Below, one piece after another: positions 1 to 5,605 of a stretch of DNA of 5,605 nucleotides. The translations under genes were made by a program, and so were the position numbers. The notes below the pieces were generated by a model that was not told where the DNA came from, searched no databases, and saw only the letters and a list, made by a program, of their open reading frames with translations. The number at the start of each line of letters is the position of its first letter. The first letter of the stretch is position 1. This DNA is from an uncultured Clostridia bacterium (GTDB lineage: Bacteria > Bacillota > Clostridia > Oscillospirales > Acutalibacteraceae), in assembly GCA_945875045.1 (NCBI GenBank), contig CAMCIX010000123.1, forward strand, positions 1 to 5,605, in the 5' to 3' direction.

Positions 1-223
1 CTCCGAAAATCCACATTTCATCGCAAAACCACAAAAGGGACAGCCCCGCCGCCATGCCGATCTCGCGCTCCTTCGGAATCGTATCGTTCAGACATAAGGC
101 ATAAAAATGCGGCACGACAGGAGCCATGCCGCACAGCAGAGCGAACTTGGTGTATTCTTTGACTTTTTGCAGATTCGTTGATATATTGCCGCCGAGGGGA
201 GAACAGATATACACCTTTTTCAT
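1..223 (-). CDS. DUF4406/DUF7768-like small protein (3' end beyond window)
   Basis: The first 74 codons are present and the reading frame is still open at the left edge. The protein starts MKKVYICSPLGGN and continues with a conserved-looking core: GMAPVVPHFYAL, then KEREIGMAAG, then LLWFCDEMWIFG. This matches my memory of the small DUF4406/DUF7768-like proteins, whose fold resembles nucleoside 2-deoxyribosyltransferases: an N-terminal strand with a glycine-rich turn, a PH motif, an acidic ERE/G helix and a CDE-x-W-x-FG strand. The biochemical role is unknown to me; an enzymatic role on nucleotides would be inference only. The start ATG shares its A with the TGA stop of the adhesin gene (TGATG), and the nearest purine-rich stretch (AAAAAGGA) lies about 15 bases upstream inside the adhesin gene, so translational coupling is likely. 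Such proteins are common cargo in Bacillota conjugative elements. A competing frame starting at 239 lacks these conserved motifs and is a shadow. Confidence 0.85.
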   Translation of the reverse strand, partial: MKKVYICSPLGGNISTNLQKVKEYTKFALLCGMAPVVPHFYALCLNDTIPKEREIGMAAGLSLLWFCDEMWIFG

Positions 224-3200
224 CACTCGTCATCATCATCCTTTTTCCGTTTTGCCGCCATGATAATGCAGGAAATCAATCCTCCGATAGCAACTGCACC
301 GAGTCCGATCCAAAAACCGAGATTGCTGTTGTCACCGGTCTGCGGGCTTTCGGGAACAGGAGGCGCAGGAGGCGTGAGCTTTACAGTCTGATCCTCATCC
401 TCAATATCCGCATGAACAGCGATTTCTGCATCGTCACGGTACAGGCTTTCAAACACAACGATTTCTGTCGAGGTTGTCAGTTCCGCTGCGTCAAACACAA
501 AGGTGACGGCAATCTCGCCGTCCGATGAATCGGGCTTAAAGGTAAAGGAACTGCGAATTTCCTTACCGTCAATCAACAGCGGCTCTCCCGTAGCTTTGTT
601 TATCAGAACGCCCTTGACGGTGTACTCTTTGTCGGGTGTGAGGTTTTTGTAGGATACGGTATCCTCAATCATTACTCTGCCGTCCGCTGTGATCTCTTTC
701 TTTCCTTCTGCCGTTGCTTTCGTCCGGATTTCGGGAATCTTTACAGTGACGGTCTGTCCTTCATCCTCAATATCTGCGTGAACGGCAAGTTCTGTGCCGT
801 CGCAGAAGAGAGTTTCAAACACAACAATCTCGGTATTCATCTTGATATACTTGGAATCAAAGGTAAATGTTACGGTTACTTCTCCGGTTGGATTTTCGGG
901 CGTGAATACTGTTTCGGAACGGATTTCCTGCCCGTTAATCACAAGTGGCTCTCCCGTGGTCTTGTCCATCAGAACACCGTTCAGAACGTATTCCTTGCCG
1001 GGAATTAGGTGCTTGTAGGATACTGTATCGGTGAGTGTGAATACCTCTGTCGCACAGATTTCCTTTTCACCGTCAACAGTTGCAAGCGTTCCGATTTCGG
1101 GGATACGGTCATTTATCACGGTAATTTCGATTGTCTGCTCATTTTCGGATACGGTAACAGAGTAGATTTCCTCATTCGGCAGAAATCCCTCGGCAGGCAT
1201 TATTTCCTTGATAAGCCAATCACCATACGGGACATTGCAGAAGGTGAAGATGCCATCCTCGCCGGATTCAGCAGTGAGAATAGCATTGTCCTTTGTAAAC
1301 TCTGCAGCATCCGTGCGGAATAGTCCGAACAAAGCTCCTGAAACGAGCTCTTCGGTTTCACGGTCGATTTTCAATCCTTTGACCGTACCGTAGAGGATTT
1401 CATTCTTTATGGCTTCGCCGTTATTCACTTTGATTTCTACCAAGGCATTCTCCTGTCCGGCATAGGCGAATTCTATAGGGTATTTCTCGTCCGAAAGGAC
1501 ATAGCGATTGTCTGCGGCAATTTCCATGACATAGGCTTTTGCACCGACAGGAAGATCGGTTTTCAATGTGGCATTGCCGTTTTCATCGCAGTTCACAATT
1601 TCGAGCAAACTATTTGCAGGAATTACCGAGCCGTCCGCGGCGGTCAGATCCTCCGCGGCAAACAAGCCAAACTGTACCGACAGGATTTCTCCGTTATTTC
1701 CGATGCCGAAAAGCTCATCCTTGTCCAACACTTTAGAAAGGATGATTTCTGCCTTTTGGCGCTCGTTACAGAACTCAGTCGCCGTTTCCGTGATGCTGAT
1801 TTCCTGTCCGGCATAGGTCAGTTCGACAGTATGAATTTCATCATTTAATACCGTACCGTAAGGAGCTTTGGTTTCTTGAACTTCATATTTACCGAGATAG
1901 AGAGGTTTGCTTACAGCGGTTCCGTCCTTGTCAGTCGTAACGGTATCCACAACCTCACCTTTTGCATAACGAAGTGTACCGTCTTGCGTATAAATATCTT
2001 CAGCCGCAGTCACCTCATAGATCGCGCCTGCAAGTCCTCGGGCGGAGTAAACAGGCTGATAGATACCGTCACTCTCCATAACGGAGGAGAACATCTCACC
2101 GGTCTTTGTTACGGTGATCGTGCCTTTCTGCGAGACATTGTGCTTTTCCACCGTCACGACGGTTTGACTGCCGTCCACCTTAAAGGGAATGGGAGTGCTG
2201 TCGAGAACATATCCGAAGCAGGTATTCTGTTCAATGATTTCATAATTCCCGAACGGAAGAGCCTCCGGCAGCATGAGTTTGCCTGTAGCGTCGGTGTAGT
2301 AGGTGTCAATATCCACAGGCGTCGGGTAGTTGATGTGCTGCACGATATATTCACCTGTGTCTGTATTGCGCACCTTAAAGCCTATTCCCGAAGCGGGGAT
2401 TACCTTGCCGGTTTCAATATCCTTTTTGACAATCTCAATCAGAGATTCAAAAGTTGCGTTGTTGATGAGGAAACGATAGACTTCGCCGTCCTCGGAGACA
2501 AACACATCGAAGGGAGGCATAAGCTCTTTTCCGTCCCGGCCTTTGGTCTGCTTCACGGTGTAAATACCGTAAGGTAGTTCCTTGCTTTCGGCAAACCCGA
2601 ACTCGTCGCAGAGAAGAGTATCTCTTTCGGCTTCCTTTGCGTTTGCATAGGAACCGGAGGACTTGAGATACACCTCAAATACCGCACCCTGTTCCGGCGT
2701 TTCAATCTGCGTCGAGCCGTCATCACAATGCTTGATTACGGCAACTTTGCCTTTTCTGACTGTTTCAAGAATATCCGGCGCGGCGTTGTTATACTCAACG
2801 GTATAACGCTTCGGCTCAACTCCGATATGCTCGCTGCCGGAGGTTACGAGATAACCTTCGCTTGCAGAGATTTCACGCAGATTCCAATCGGTATCGCAGA
2901 TATACCAGCCTGTGGTGAACTGACCGTTTGCGTCGGTGGTATAGGCGTCGATTAACTGCTCACCCTTGAAAATCCCATAGACAGCACCGCAAAGCGTTGC
3001 GTCACCCTGCGCTGTGCCTGTTTCCTTATCGCTCTTGGTTACAGTAAGCTGCCATTTCTTGAGGATATTGGTGAAGGATTTGTTTGTCACCTTGTTCCAC
3101 TCAATCGCCGCCGTTTGCTTTTCGGGAACGACATAGCGGATACCGGTGTCTAATTCTTCAAGGGTGTATGGCGTACTGCCGGAGATAAGAACATCGTTAA

Positions 3201-4611
3201 AATATGCCTTACCGGAGCTGTCGGTAACTGCATATTCATCTACGGCATGACCGGACAAAGAAGTGCCGGACAAGTGGAATTTCACGCCCTCGTTCAGTCC
3301 GTCCTCACTGGTCTTGGTGACCGTCAGATCACCACGCTTTAATACATTGCTGAAAGTGACGGTTGAGGTATGTCCTGAAACAACAGTAACACGGCGGATT
3401 TCCTGCGGTTCGTATTTGTTGTCCGTAATTTCTGTTACGGTGTAAACGCCGGGGCGTAAGTTATCCACCTGAATCTGACCGCCGTTTTTGGTGACCACCG
3501 TCTGATCTACGCCGTTGCCCTGCAAACGGAAGGACACGCCGTCAACTATGCCGTCCTCGCTTGTTTTAATTATCCTTGCAGAGCCGTAGCTTGCCTTCAG
3601 ATAAAGAAAACCTTTTACCGGGTCAGTCACATCTTGGGCAAAGGTTACGGTATCCTGTTTGCCGCCGCTCTGTGAGATGACTCCGTCGCTCCAGACAATT
3701 AAGCCCTTTCGCTTTGAGGTATTCTTTTCCGCTGTAATTGTAACCGCCTTGTCGGTTACGGAATCAGCCTTCACTGTAAGGGTGTCGCCGCTTACATTAA
3801 AGCGGATACCCGCAGTATCCGAGGAATAGGTGTAATTGCCAAGAACATGGTTTGTGTCTGTAAGCACCGTTTCGTATTCCTTGCCGTTCCACTTAAATTC
3901 CACAGTCTGTGCTTTGCCTGTAGATCGGCGCATAAAGCTCGGCACCTTTGTGTGGTTTAACACGCTGTTTTCAATGGATTTGTAATAGGATAGAATTTTA
4001 GAGCGAAGCGGATGATCAGCTCTTATCATATCCAATACCGCACTGTAGCCCGACGGCGCAATATGGTTAAAGTCTGCGTCGCGCTCGCCTATAACGGTTT
4101 CCCATATAAGGAGCTGAGTCGCAATAGCGTGAGCCATTTTATTTGCGTCGCCTTCGTTATGACTGCGCCAGCTAAGAGAAATAGTGCCTGTATAGCCGTA
4201 TTCAAAAATTCTGCCTATTAAAACCTTAACATCGTCAGGTGCAATAGCATTATTCAGGTCAGACGGATAGTTGTTCCAGAAGTTCTCGTCCTTTTTTGTA
4301 AAGCTGTCGCCCTGACTGATGTGTACGCCAAGCTCAATGCAGTAGCATATATTACCCGTCCACGAATCCATCGCAAATACCGAGTAATATTTATTAGCTC
4401 CTGTATGCCAGCCGTTAACAAATGTCATTTCTCCGTGACCCCAAGTGGTGGTACTGTAATTCACATCGTCATTTCGCGGGAAAGCGATAGCCACGACATT
4501 TGACGTTTCCAACGCCGCGTTTACGGGTGTGACAAGCACGGTAAAAAGCGAAATAAACATAATTAATGCGAGAAGCAGAGCGGCTCCGCGTTTAAAAGTA
4601 GATTTAATCAT
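223..4611 (-). CDS. Large sortase-anchored adhesin: thioester domain, CnaB/SpaA stalk, VaFE (T-Q ester) repeats
   Basis: This 1462-residue protein is predicted to be exported and covalently attached to the cell wall. Domains in order: signal peptide 1-32 (KR, hydrophobic core, VNA cleavage site); thioester domain about 40-215 with YCIE (Cys91) and TQLLIWE (Gln166); a beta-rich region 216-335 that I cannot assign; eight CnaB/SpaA-like domains about 337-1170, each with a beta-strand lysine, a Y-x-x-x-E-like motif and usually a terminal Asn; two VaFE domains 1171-1292 and 1293-1414 (VVFE, HADIEDE-x-QTV); a PPAPPVPE linker; SPQTG 1422-1426; a membrane helix about 1431-1453; and a KRKKDDDDE tail. 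Family knowledge says the thioester captures nucleophiles on a target surface while isopeptide and ester bonds stiffen the stalk. The start is fixed by GAGGAGG six bases upstream. No sortase lies in the window. An adhesion or mating-contact role on a mobile element is inferred from the neighbours; the binding target cannot be read from the sequence. Confidence 0.95.
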   Translation of the reverse strand: MIKSTFKRGAALLLALIMFISLFTVLVTPVNAALETSNVVAIAFPRNDDVNYSTTTWGHGEMTFVNGWHTGANKYYSVFAMDSWTGNICYCIELGVHISQGDSFTKKDENFWNNYPSDLNNAIAPDDVKVLIGRIFEYGYTGTISLSWRSHNEGDANKMAHAIATQLLIWETVIGERDADFNHIAPSGYSAVLDMIRADHPLRSKILSYYKSIENSVLNHTKVPSFMRRSTGKAQTVEFKWNGKEYETVLTDTNHVLGNYTYSSDTAGIRFNVSGDTLTVKADSVTDKAVTITAEKNTSKRKGLIVWSDGVISQSGGKQDTVTFAQDVTDPVKGFLYLKASYGSARIIKTSEDGIVDGVSFRLQGNGVDQTVVTKNGGQIQVDNLRPGVYTVTEITDNKYEPQEIRRVTVVSGHTSTVTFSNVLKRGDLTVTKTSEDGLNEGVKFHLSGTSLSGHAVDEYAVTDSSGKAYFNDVLISGSTPYTLEELDTGIRYVVPEKQTAAIEWNKVTNKSFTNILKKWQLTVTKSDKETGTAQGDATLCGAVYGIFKGEQLIDAYTTDANGQFTTGWYICDTDWNLREISASEGYLVTSGSEHIGVEPKRYTVEYNNAAPDILETVRKGKVAVIKHCDDGSTQIETPEQGAVFEVYLKSSGSYANAKEAERDTLLCDEFGFAESKELPYGIYTVKQTKGRDGKELMPPFDVFVSEDGEVYRFLINNATFESLIEIVKKDIETGKVIPASGIGFKVRNTDTGEYIVQHINYPTPVDIDTYYTDATGKLMLPEALPFGNYEIIEQNTCFGYVLDSTPIPFKVDGSQTVVTVEKHNVSQKGTITVTKTGEMFSSVMESDGIYQPVYSARGLAGAIYEVTAAEDIYTQDGTLRYAKGEVVDTVTTDKDGTAVSKPLYLGKYEVQETKAPYGTVLNDEIHTVELTYAGQEISITETATEFCNERQKAEIILSKVLDKDELFGIGNNGEILSVQFGLFAAEDLTAADGSVIPANSLLEIVNCDENGNATLKTDLPVGAKAYVMEIAADNRYVLSDEKYPIEFAYAGQENALVEIKVNNGEAIKNEILYGTVKGLKIDRETEELVSGALFGLFRTDAAEFTKDNAILTAESGEDGIFTFCNVPYGDWLIKEIMPAEGFLPNEEIYSVTVSENEQTIEITVINDRIPEIGTLATVDGEKEICATEVFTLTDTVSYKHLIPGKEYVLNGVLMDKTTGEPLVINGQEIRSETVFTPENPTGEVTVTFTFDSKYIKMNTEIVVFETLFCDGTELAVHADIEDEGQTVTVKIPEIRTKATAEGKKEITADGRVMIEDTVSYKNLTPDKEYTVKGVLINKATGEPLLIDGKEIRSSFTFKPDSSDGEIAVTFVFDAAELTTSTEIVVFESLYRDDAEIAVHADIEDEDQTVKLTPPAPPVPESPQTGDNSNLGFWIGLGAVAIGGLISCIIMAAKRKKDDDDE
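226..351 (-). other. Cell-wall sorting signal (SPQTG type)
   Basis: Adhesin residues 1421-1462: ESPQTGDNSN, then a hydrophobic segment about 1431-1453, then KRKK and an acidic DDDDE end. Ser replaces the Leu of canonical LPXTG. Clostridioides difficile sortase B is known to use (S/P)PXTG signals, so a class B-like clostridial sortase is the plausible processing enzyme here. It must be encoded elsewhere. Confidence 0.85.
370..1101 (-). repeat. Two tandem VaFE / T-Q ester-bond domains (366-bp period)
   Basis: Adhesin residues 1171-1292 and 1293-1414 align without gaps at an offset of 122 residues; by hand count about 68 of 121 positions are identical. Both copies carry a first-strand Thr (T1175/T1178 and T1297/T1300), Asp in the DTVSYK motif (1195, 1317), Glu in VVFE (1266, 1388), His and Gln in HADIEDE-x-Q (1278/1286 and 1400/1408). 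This set matches the residues used in Thr-Gln ester-bond domains such as those of Clostridium perfringens Cpe0147. The exact Thr is uncertain because two lie three residues apart. Confidence 0.85.
1102..3594 (-). other. Array of eight CnaB/SpaA-like stalk domains
   Basis: Residues 340-1170 of the adhesin. Candidate isopeptide lysines are 349, 433, 526, 627, 729, 836, 960 and 1081. Candidate catalytic acids are Glu394, 486, 580, 794, 913, 1030 and 1136, with Gln688 at the matching place in domain 4. Candidate bond-partner asparagines are 422, 515, 718, 825, 949, 1070 and 1167. The terminal Asn of one domain lies exactly 11 residues before the lysine of the next at every junction except domain 3 to domain 4, where Glu616 occupies the position. 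Domains vary from about 83 to 125 residues and are diverged from each other, so this is an old array and not a recent expansion. Confidence 0.85.
3967..4494 (-). other. Thioester adhesin domain (TED) coding segment
   Basis: Residues about 40-215 of the adhesin. The candidate thioester pair is Cys91 in CYCIELG and Gln166 in ATQLLIWE, which fits the Cys...TQ-x-x-IW pattern of Gram-positive thioester domains. Cys89 is two residues away, but Cys91 fits the YC-[IL] context better. In characterised relatives the Cys-Gln thioester reacts with a lysine or other nucleophile on a host or partner protein and gives covalent attachment. Domain edges are approximate. Confidence 0.85.
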
Positions 4612-4617
4612 ATATTT

Positions 4618-4624
4618 CCTCCTC
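4618..4624 (-). promoter_or_regulatory. Strong ribosome binding site of the adhesin gene
   Basis: GAGGAGG on the minus strand, six bases before ATG at 4611. It fixes the start codon. It begins nine bases after the U-tract of the upstream hairpin ends. Confidence 0.9.
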
Positions 4625-4633
4625 AGTCATAAT

Positions 4634-4660
4634 AAAAAAGCACCGCTTTTTAAGCGATGC
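4634..4660 (-). terminator. Intrinsic terminator or attenuator between lipoprotein and adhesin genes
   Basis: On the minus strand GCATCGCTT, loop AAA, AAGCGGTGC form a nine-base-pair stem with one G-U pair, followed directly by TTTTTT. This is a textbook Rho-independent shape for minus-strand transcripts; the plus strand lacks a T-tract after the stem. It lies 22 bases after the lipoprotein stop codon and just upstream of the adhesin ribosome binding site. Since no promoter fits between it and the adhesin start, it probably lowers or regulates read-through into the adhesin gene. Confidence 0.8.
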
Positions 4661-4682
4661 AGTCAATAATACTTGTTTGGTT

Positions 4683-5357
4683 TTAAGAATAGCCTATATA
4701 CAGCAGATATGAGTTTTCGCCGTCAGGCTCCGCCCATATTAAGACCTGCGTAACCGATTTGTCACGCAAATATCTGTCAAGCCGATTTTTTATATCTCTT
4801 TCAAGATACTTTGAACCCGAATTCGCGCTTATGGGTGCGTCCCGGCAATCCGACGCAGAGCTGTCGATTTTAAGACCTATACTTTGAGCATAGTCTTCAG
4901 CGTATTTGACCCAATAATCTATATTAAAGGTCGGGGCGGGCGATTCAGGTAAATCCGGTTCTTTCGGCTCGGTCAGATCGGGTTCTTTCGGTTGTTCCGT
5001 AATCGCAGGCGGCTCGAAAGATTTTGTTTCCTTGCTTACGATAGGTTTGGATATTTCAGACTTCGGCGGTTCTTCAGGCTTTGGCGGTTTTATTTCATCA
5101 GCCGATTTTACACTTTTAGATTCATCAGTTGAAGCTGCCGTCCTTTTTTCCTCTGCCCGTGCAGGCTCGGCGGCATGGATATCCTCTGTTTCGATTTCGG
5201 CGGCGATGTCATCACTCATTTCACTGTTGCCCGATGCTACATCCGCCGAAAAGCTTATCTCAGATGCTCTGTCCGCCATACTAACGGTTTTGCTGTCAGC
5301 ACAGCCCGCAAGACAAAGGGATAATATTGCCGTTATTATTAAAAGCTTGCTTTTCAT
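4683..5357 (-). CDS. Predicted lipoprotein with disordered linker and small C-terminal domain, function unknown
   Basis: The 224-residue product begins MKSKLLIITAILSLCLAGCA: a lysine-bearing start, a hydrophobic core and the lipobox LAGC with Cys19 as the lipid-modified residue. This predicts export and anchoring to the outer face of the membrane. Residues about 20-143 are low-complexity, rich in Glu, Lys, Ser, Pro and Ala, and end in two copies of PKEPDL-x-E (123-138); this looks like an extended wall-spanning linker. Residues about 144-224 look folded: a helix (DYWVKYAEDYAQSIGLKID), a lone Cys171, SGSKYLERDIKNRLDRYL, then two strands (TQVLIWAE and SYLLYIGYS). I do not recognise this domain by name. 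GGAGG lies 11 bases before the ATG. Position between SpoVG and the adhesin suggests an envelope role linked to the element, such as surface contact or exclusion, but that is inference. Confidence 0.9.
   Translation of the reverse strand: MKSKLLIITAILSLCLAGCADSKTVSMADRASEISFSADVASGNSEMSDDIAAEIETEDIHAAEPARAEEKRTAASTDESKSVKSADEIKPPKPEEPPKSEISKPIVSKETKSFEPPAITEQPKEPDLTEPKEPDLPESPAPTFNIDYWVKYAEDYAQSIGLKIDSSASDCRDAPISANSGSKYLERDIKNRLDRYLRDKSVTQVLIWAEPDGENSYLLYIGYS
4944..4991 (-). repeat. Two-copy 24-bp tandem repeat in the lipoprotein linker
   Basis: Encodes PKEPDLTE followed by PKEPDLPE (lipoprotein residues 123-138). The DNA copies share blocks such as GGTTCTTTCGG on the plus strand but differ at several third positions, so the duplication is not very recent. 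It lengthens the proline/acidic linker just before the C-terminal domain. Confidence 0.8.
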
Positions 5358-5368
5358 AAAATTTATCG

Positions 5369-5373
5369 CCTCC
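5369..5373 (-). promoter_or_regulatory. Ribosome binding site of the lipoprotein gene
   Basis: GGAGG within GGCGGAGGC on the minus strand, 11 bases before the ATG at 5357. The spacing is slightly long but acceptable, and it supports the start that gives an intact signal peptide. Confidence 0.7.
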
Positions 5374-5438
5374 GCCTACAAGAATACACAGAATTTTCCA
5401 AAAGTCCAGATAATCATCTTAAAACCGTCGAAAAAAAG

Positions 5439-5605
5439 TTACATTGACTGCTCAAAGCCTTGATACTCGCCGTTTTCCTGACTCTGCGCTTCTTCAAGCT
5501 TTTGTCCGTATGCAGTCAAAACCGCGTTATAGAGCTCGTTTCGCGCGTCCGCGGTTACAGGATGGAAAATTTCGCTGTAATGAGTTTTCCCGTCCTTTTC
5601 GTACT
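5439..5605 (-). CDS. spoVG: SpoVG family protein, C-terminal part (5' end beyond window)
   Basis: The last 54 codons and the TAA stop are present; the gene enters from the right edge. The visible protein reads YEKDGKTHYSEIFHPVTADA and continues RNELYNAVLTAYGQKLEEAQ before a polar tail ending FEQSM. This matches the C-terminal half of SpoVG, where a D-I/E-x-HP-[IV] strand is followed by the helix R-x-x-x-x-x-AVL-x-x-Y. SpoVG proteins are small nucleic-acid-binding regulators, known for roles in septation, sporulation and virulence gene control, and ICE-borne copies are common. The glutamine/glutamate-rich tail extends beyond the classical SpoVG end. No convincing terminator follows, and the lipoprotein start lies 81 bases downstream, so co-transcription is plausible. 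A role as local regulator of the downstream surface genes is only inference. Confidence 0.85.
   Translation of the reverse strand, partial: YEKDGKTHYSEIFHPVTADARNELYNAVLTAYGQKLEEAQSQENGEYQGFEQSM

Noticed and set aside
18..239. 73-codon minus-strand frame starting at 239
   Set aside because: It is out of frame with the DUF4406/DUF7768-like protein that starts at 223. Only the latter has conserved family motifs and an open frame to the edge.
1876..2577. 233-codon open frame on the plus strand, starting TTG with an AGGAGC upstream
   Set aside because: It lies entirely opposite the well-supported adhesin gene, its product shows no recognisable domain, and several other plus-strand frames in the same region are also open, as expected from the complement of this coding sequence.
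5381..5408. Possible promoter TGGACT, 16 bases, TATTCT on the minus strand before the lipoprotein
   Set aside because: Both boxes match consensus weakly, and the implied transcription start would fall at the ribosome binding site. Co-transcription with spoVG or an unseen promoter is as likely.
5401..5438. Short inverted repeat AGAT-GATT-ATCT after spoVG, considered as a terminator
   Set aside because: The stem is only four A/T-rich base pairs with no following U-tract, so it would not terminate transcription.
5032..5463. 143-codon open frame on the plus strand
   Set aside because: It is antisense to the lipoprotein and overlaps the spoVG stop. Its Ser/Ala-rich composition mirrors the low-complexity linker codons on the other strand.
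4658..5518. TTGACTGCAT seen on the minus strand both before the terminator hairpin and inside spoVG
   Set aside because: A ten-base match is expected by chance in a window of this size. One copy is coding and there is no shared extended context.

Overview
The window is a compact block of four genes, all on the minus strand. In transcription order (right to left) they are: the 3' end of a SpoVG-family gene, a predicted lipoprotein of unknown function, a very large multi-domain surface adhesin, and the 5' part of a DUF4406/DUF7768-like gene that runs off the left edge. The Gram-positive sorting signal, the purine-rich AGGAGG-type ribosome binding site, SpoVG and the lipobox all point to a Bacillota host, most likely a gut Clostridia (Oscillospiraceae/Lachnospiraceae type). 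From general knowledge, SpoVG, a thioester/CnaB/VaFE adhesin and the small DUF4406/DUF7768-like protein often occur together in integrative and conjugative elements (ICEs) of such bacteria. The window is therefore probably an ICE accessory or adhesion segment. No integrase, relaxase, type IV secretion gene or element end is visible, so this rests on gene content alone.

Layout: 5439-5605 SpoVG C-terminus; 5358-5438 short spacer; 4683-5357 lipoprotein (224 aa); 4612-4682 spacer with a strong minus-strand hairpin plus U-tract and then an AGGAGG ribosome binding site; 223-4611 adhesin (1462 aa); 1-223 DUF4406/DUF7768-like start, joined to the adhesin by a TGATG stop/start overlap.

The adhesin dominates the window. 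From N to C terminus it has a signal peptide, a Cys-Gln thioester domain, an unassigned beta-rich region, eight SpaA/CnaB-like domains, two VaFE/T-Q ester-bond domains, a proline linker and an SPQTG-type cell-wall sorting signal with membrane anchor. It appears able to use three kinds of intramolecular cross-link: thioester for covalent attachment to a target, and isopeptide and ester bonds for stalk stability. The likely picture is a cell-wall-anchored fibre that helps cell-cell or cell-host attachment, possibly mating-pair contact, encoded next to a membrane-tethered lipoprotein. The most notable regulatory feature is the terminator-like hairpin immediately before the adhesin ribosome binding site. 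It leaves no room for a separate promoter and suggests attenuation or controlled read-through.

I see known protein families in an ICE-like arrangement, not clear evidence of a wholly new system. The points most worth a second look are the hairpin, the departures from isopeptide-bond chemistry in adhesin domains 3 and 4, and the unassigned lipoprotein.
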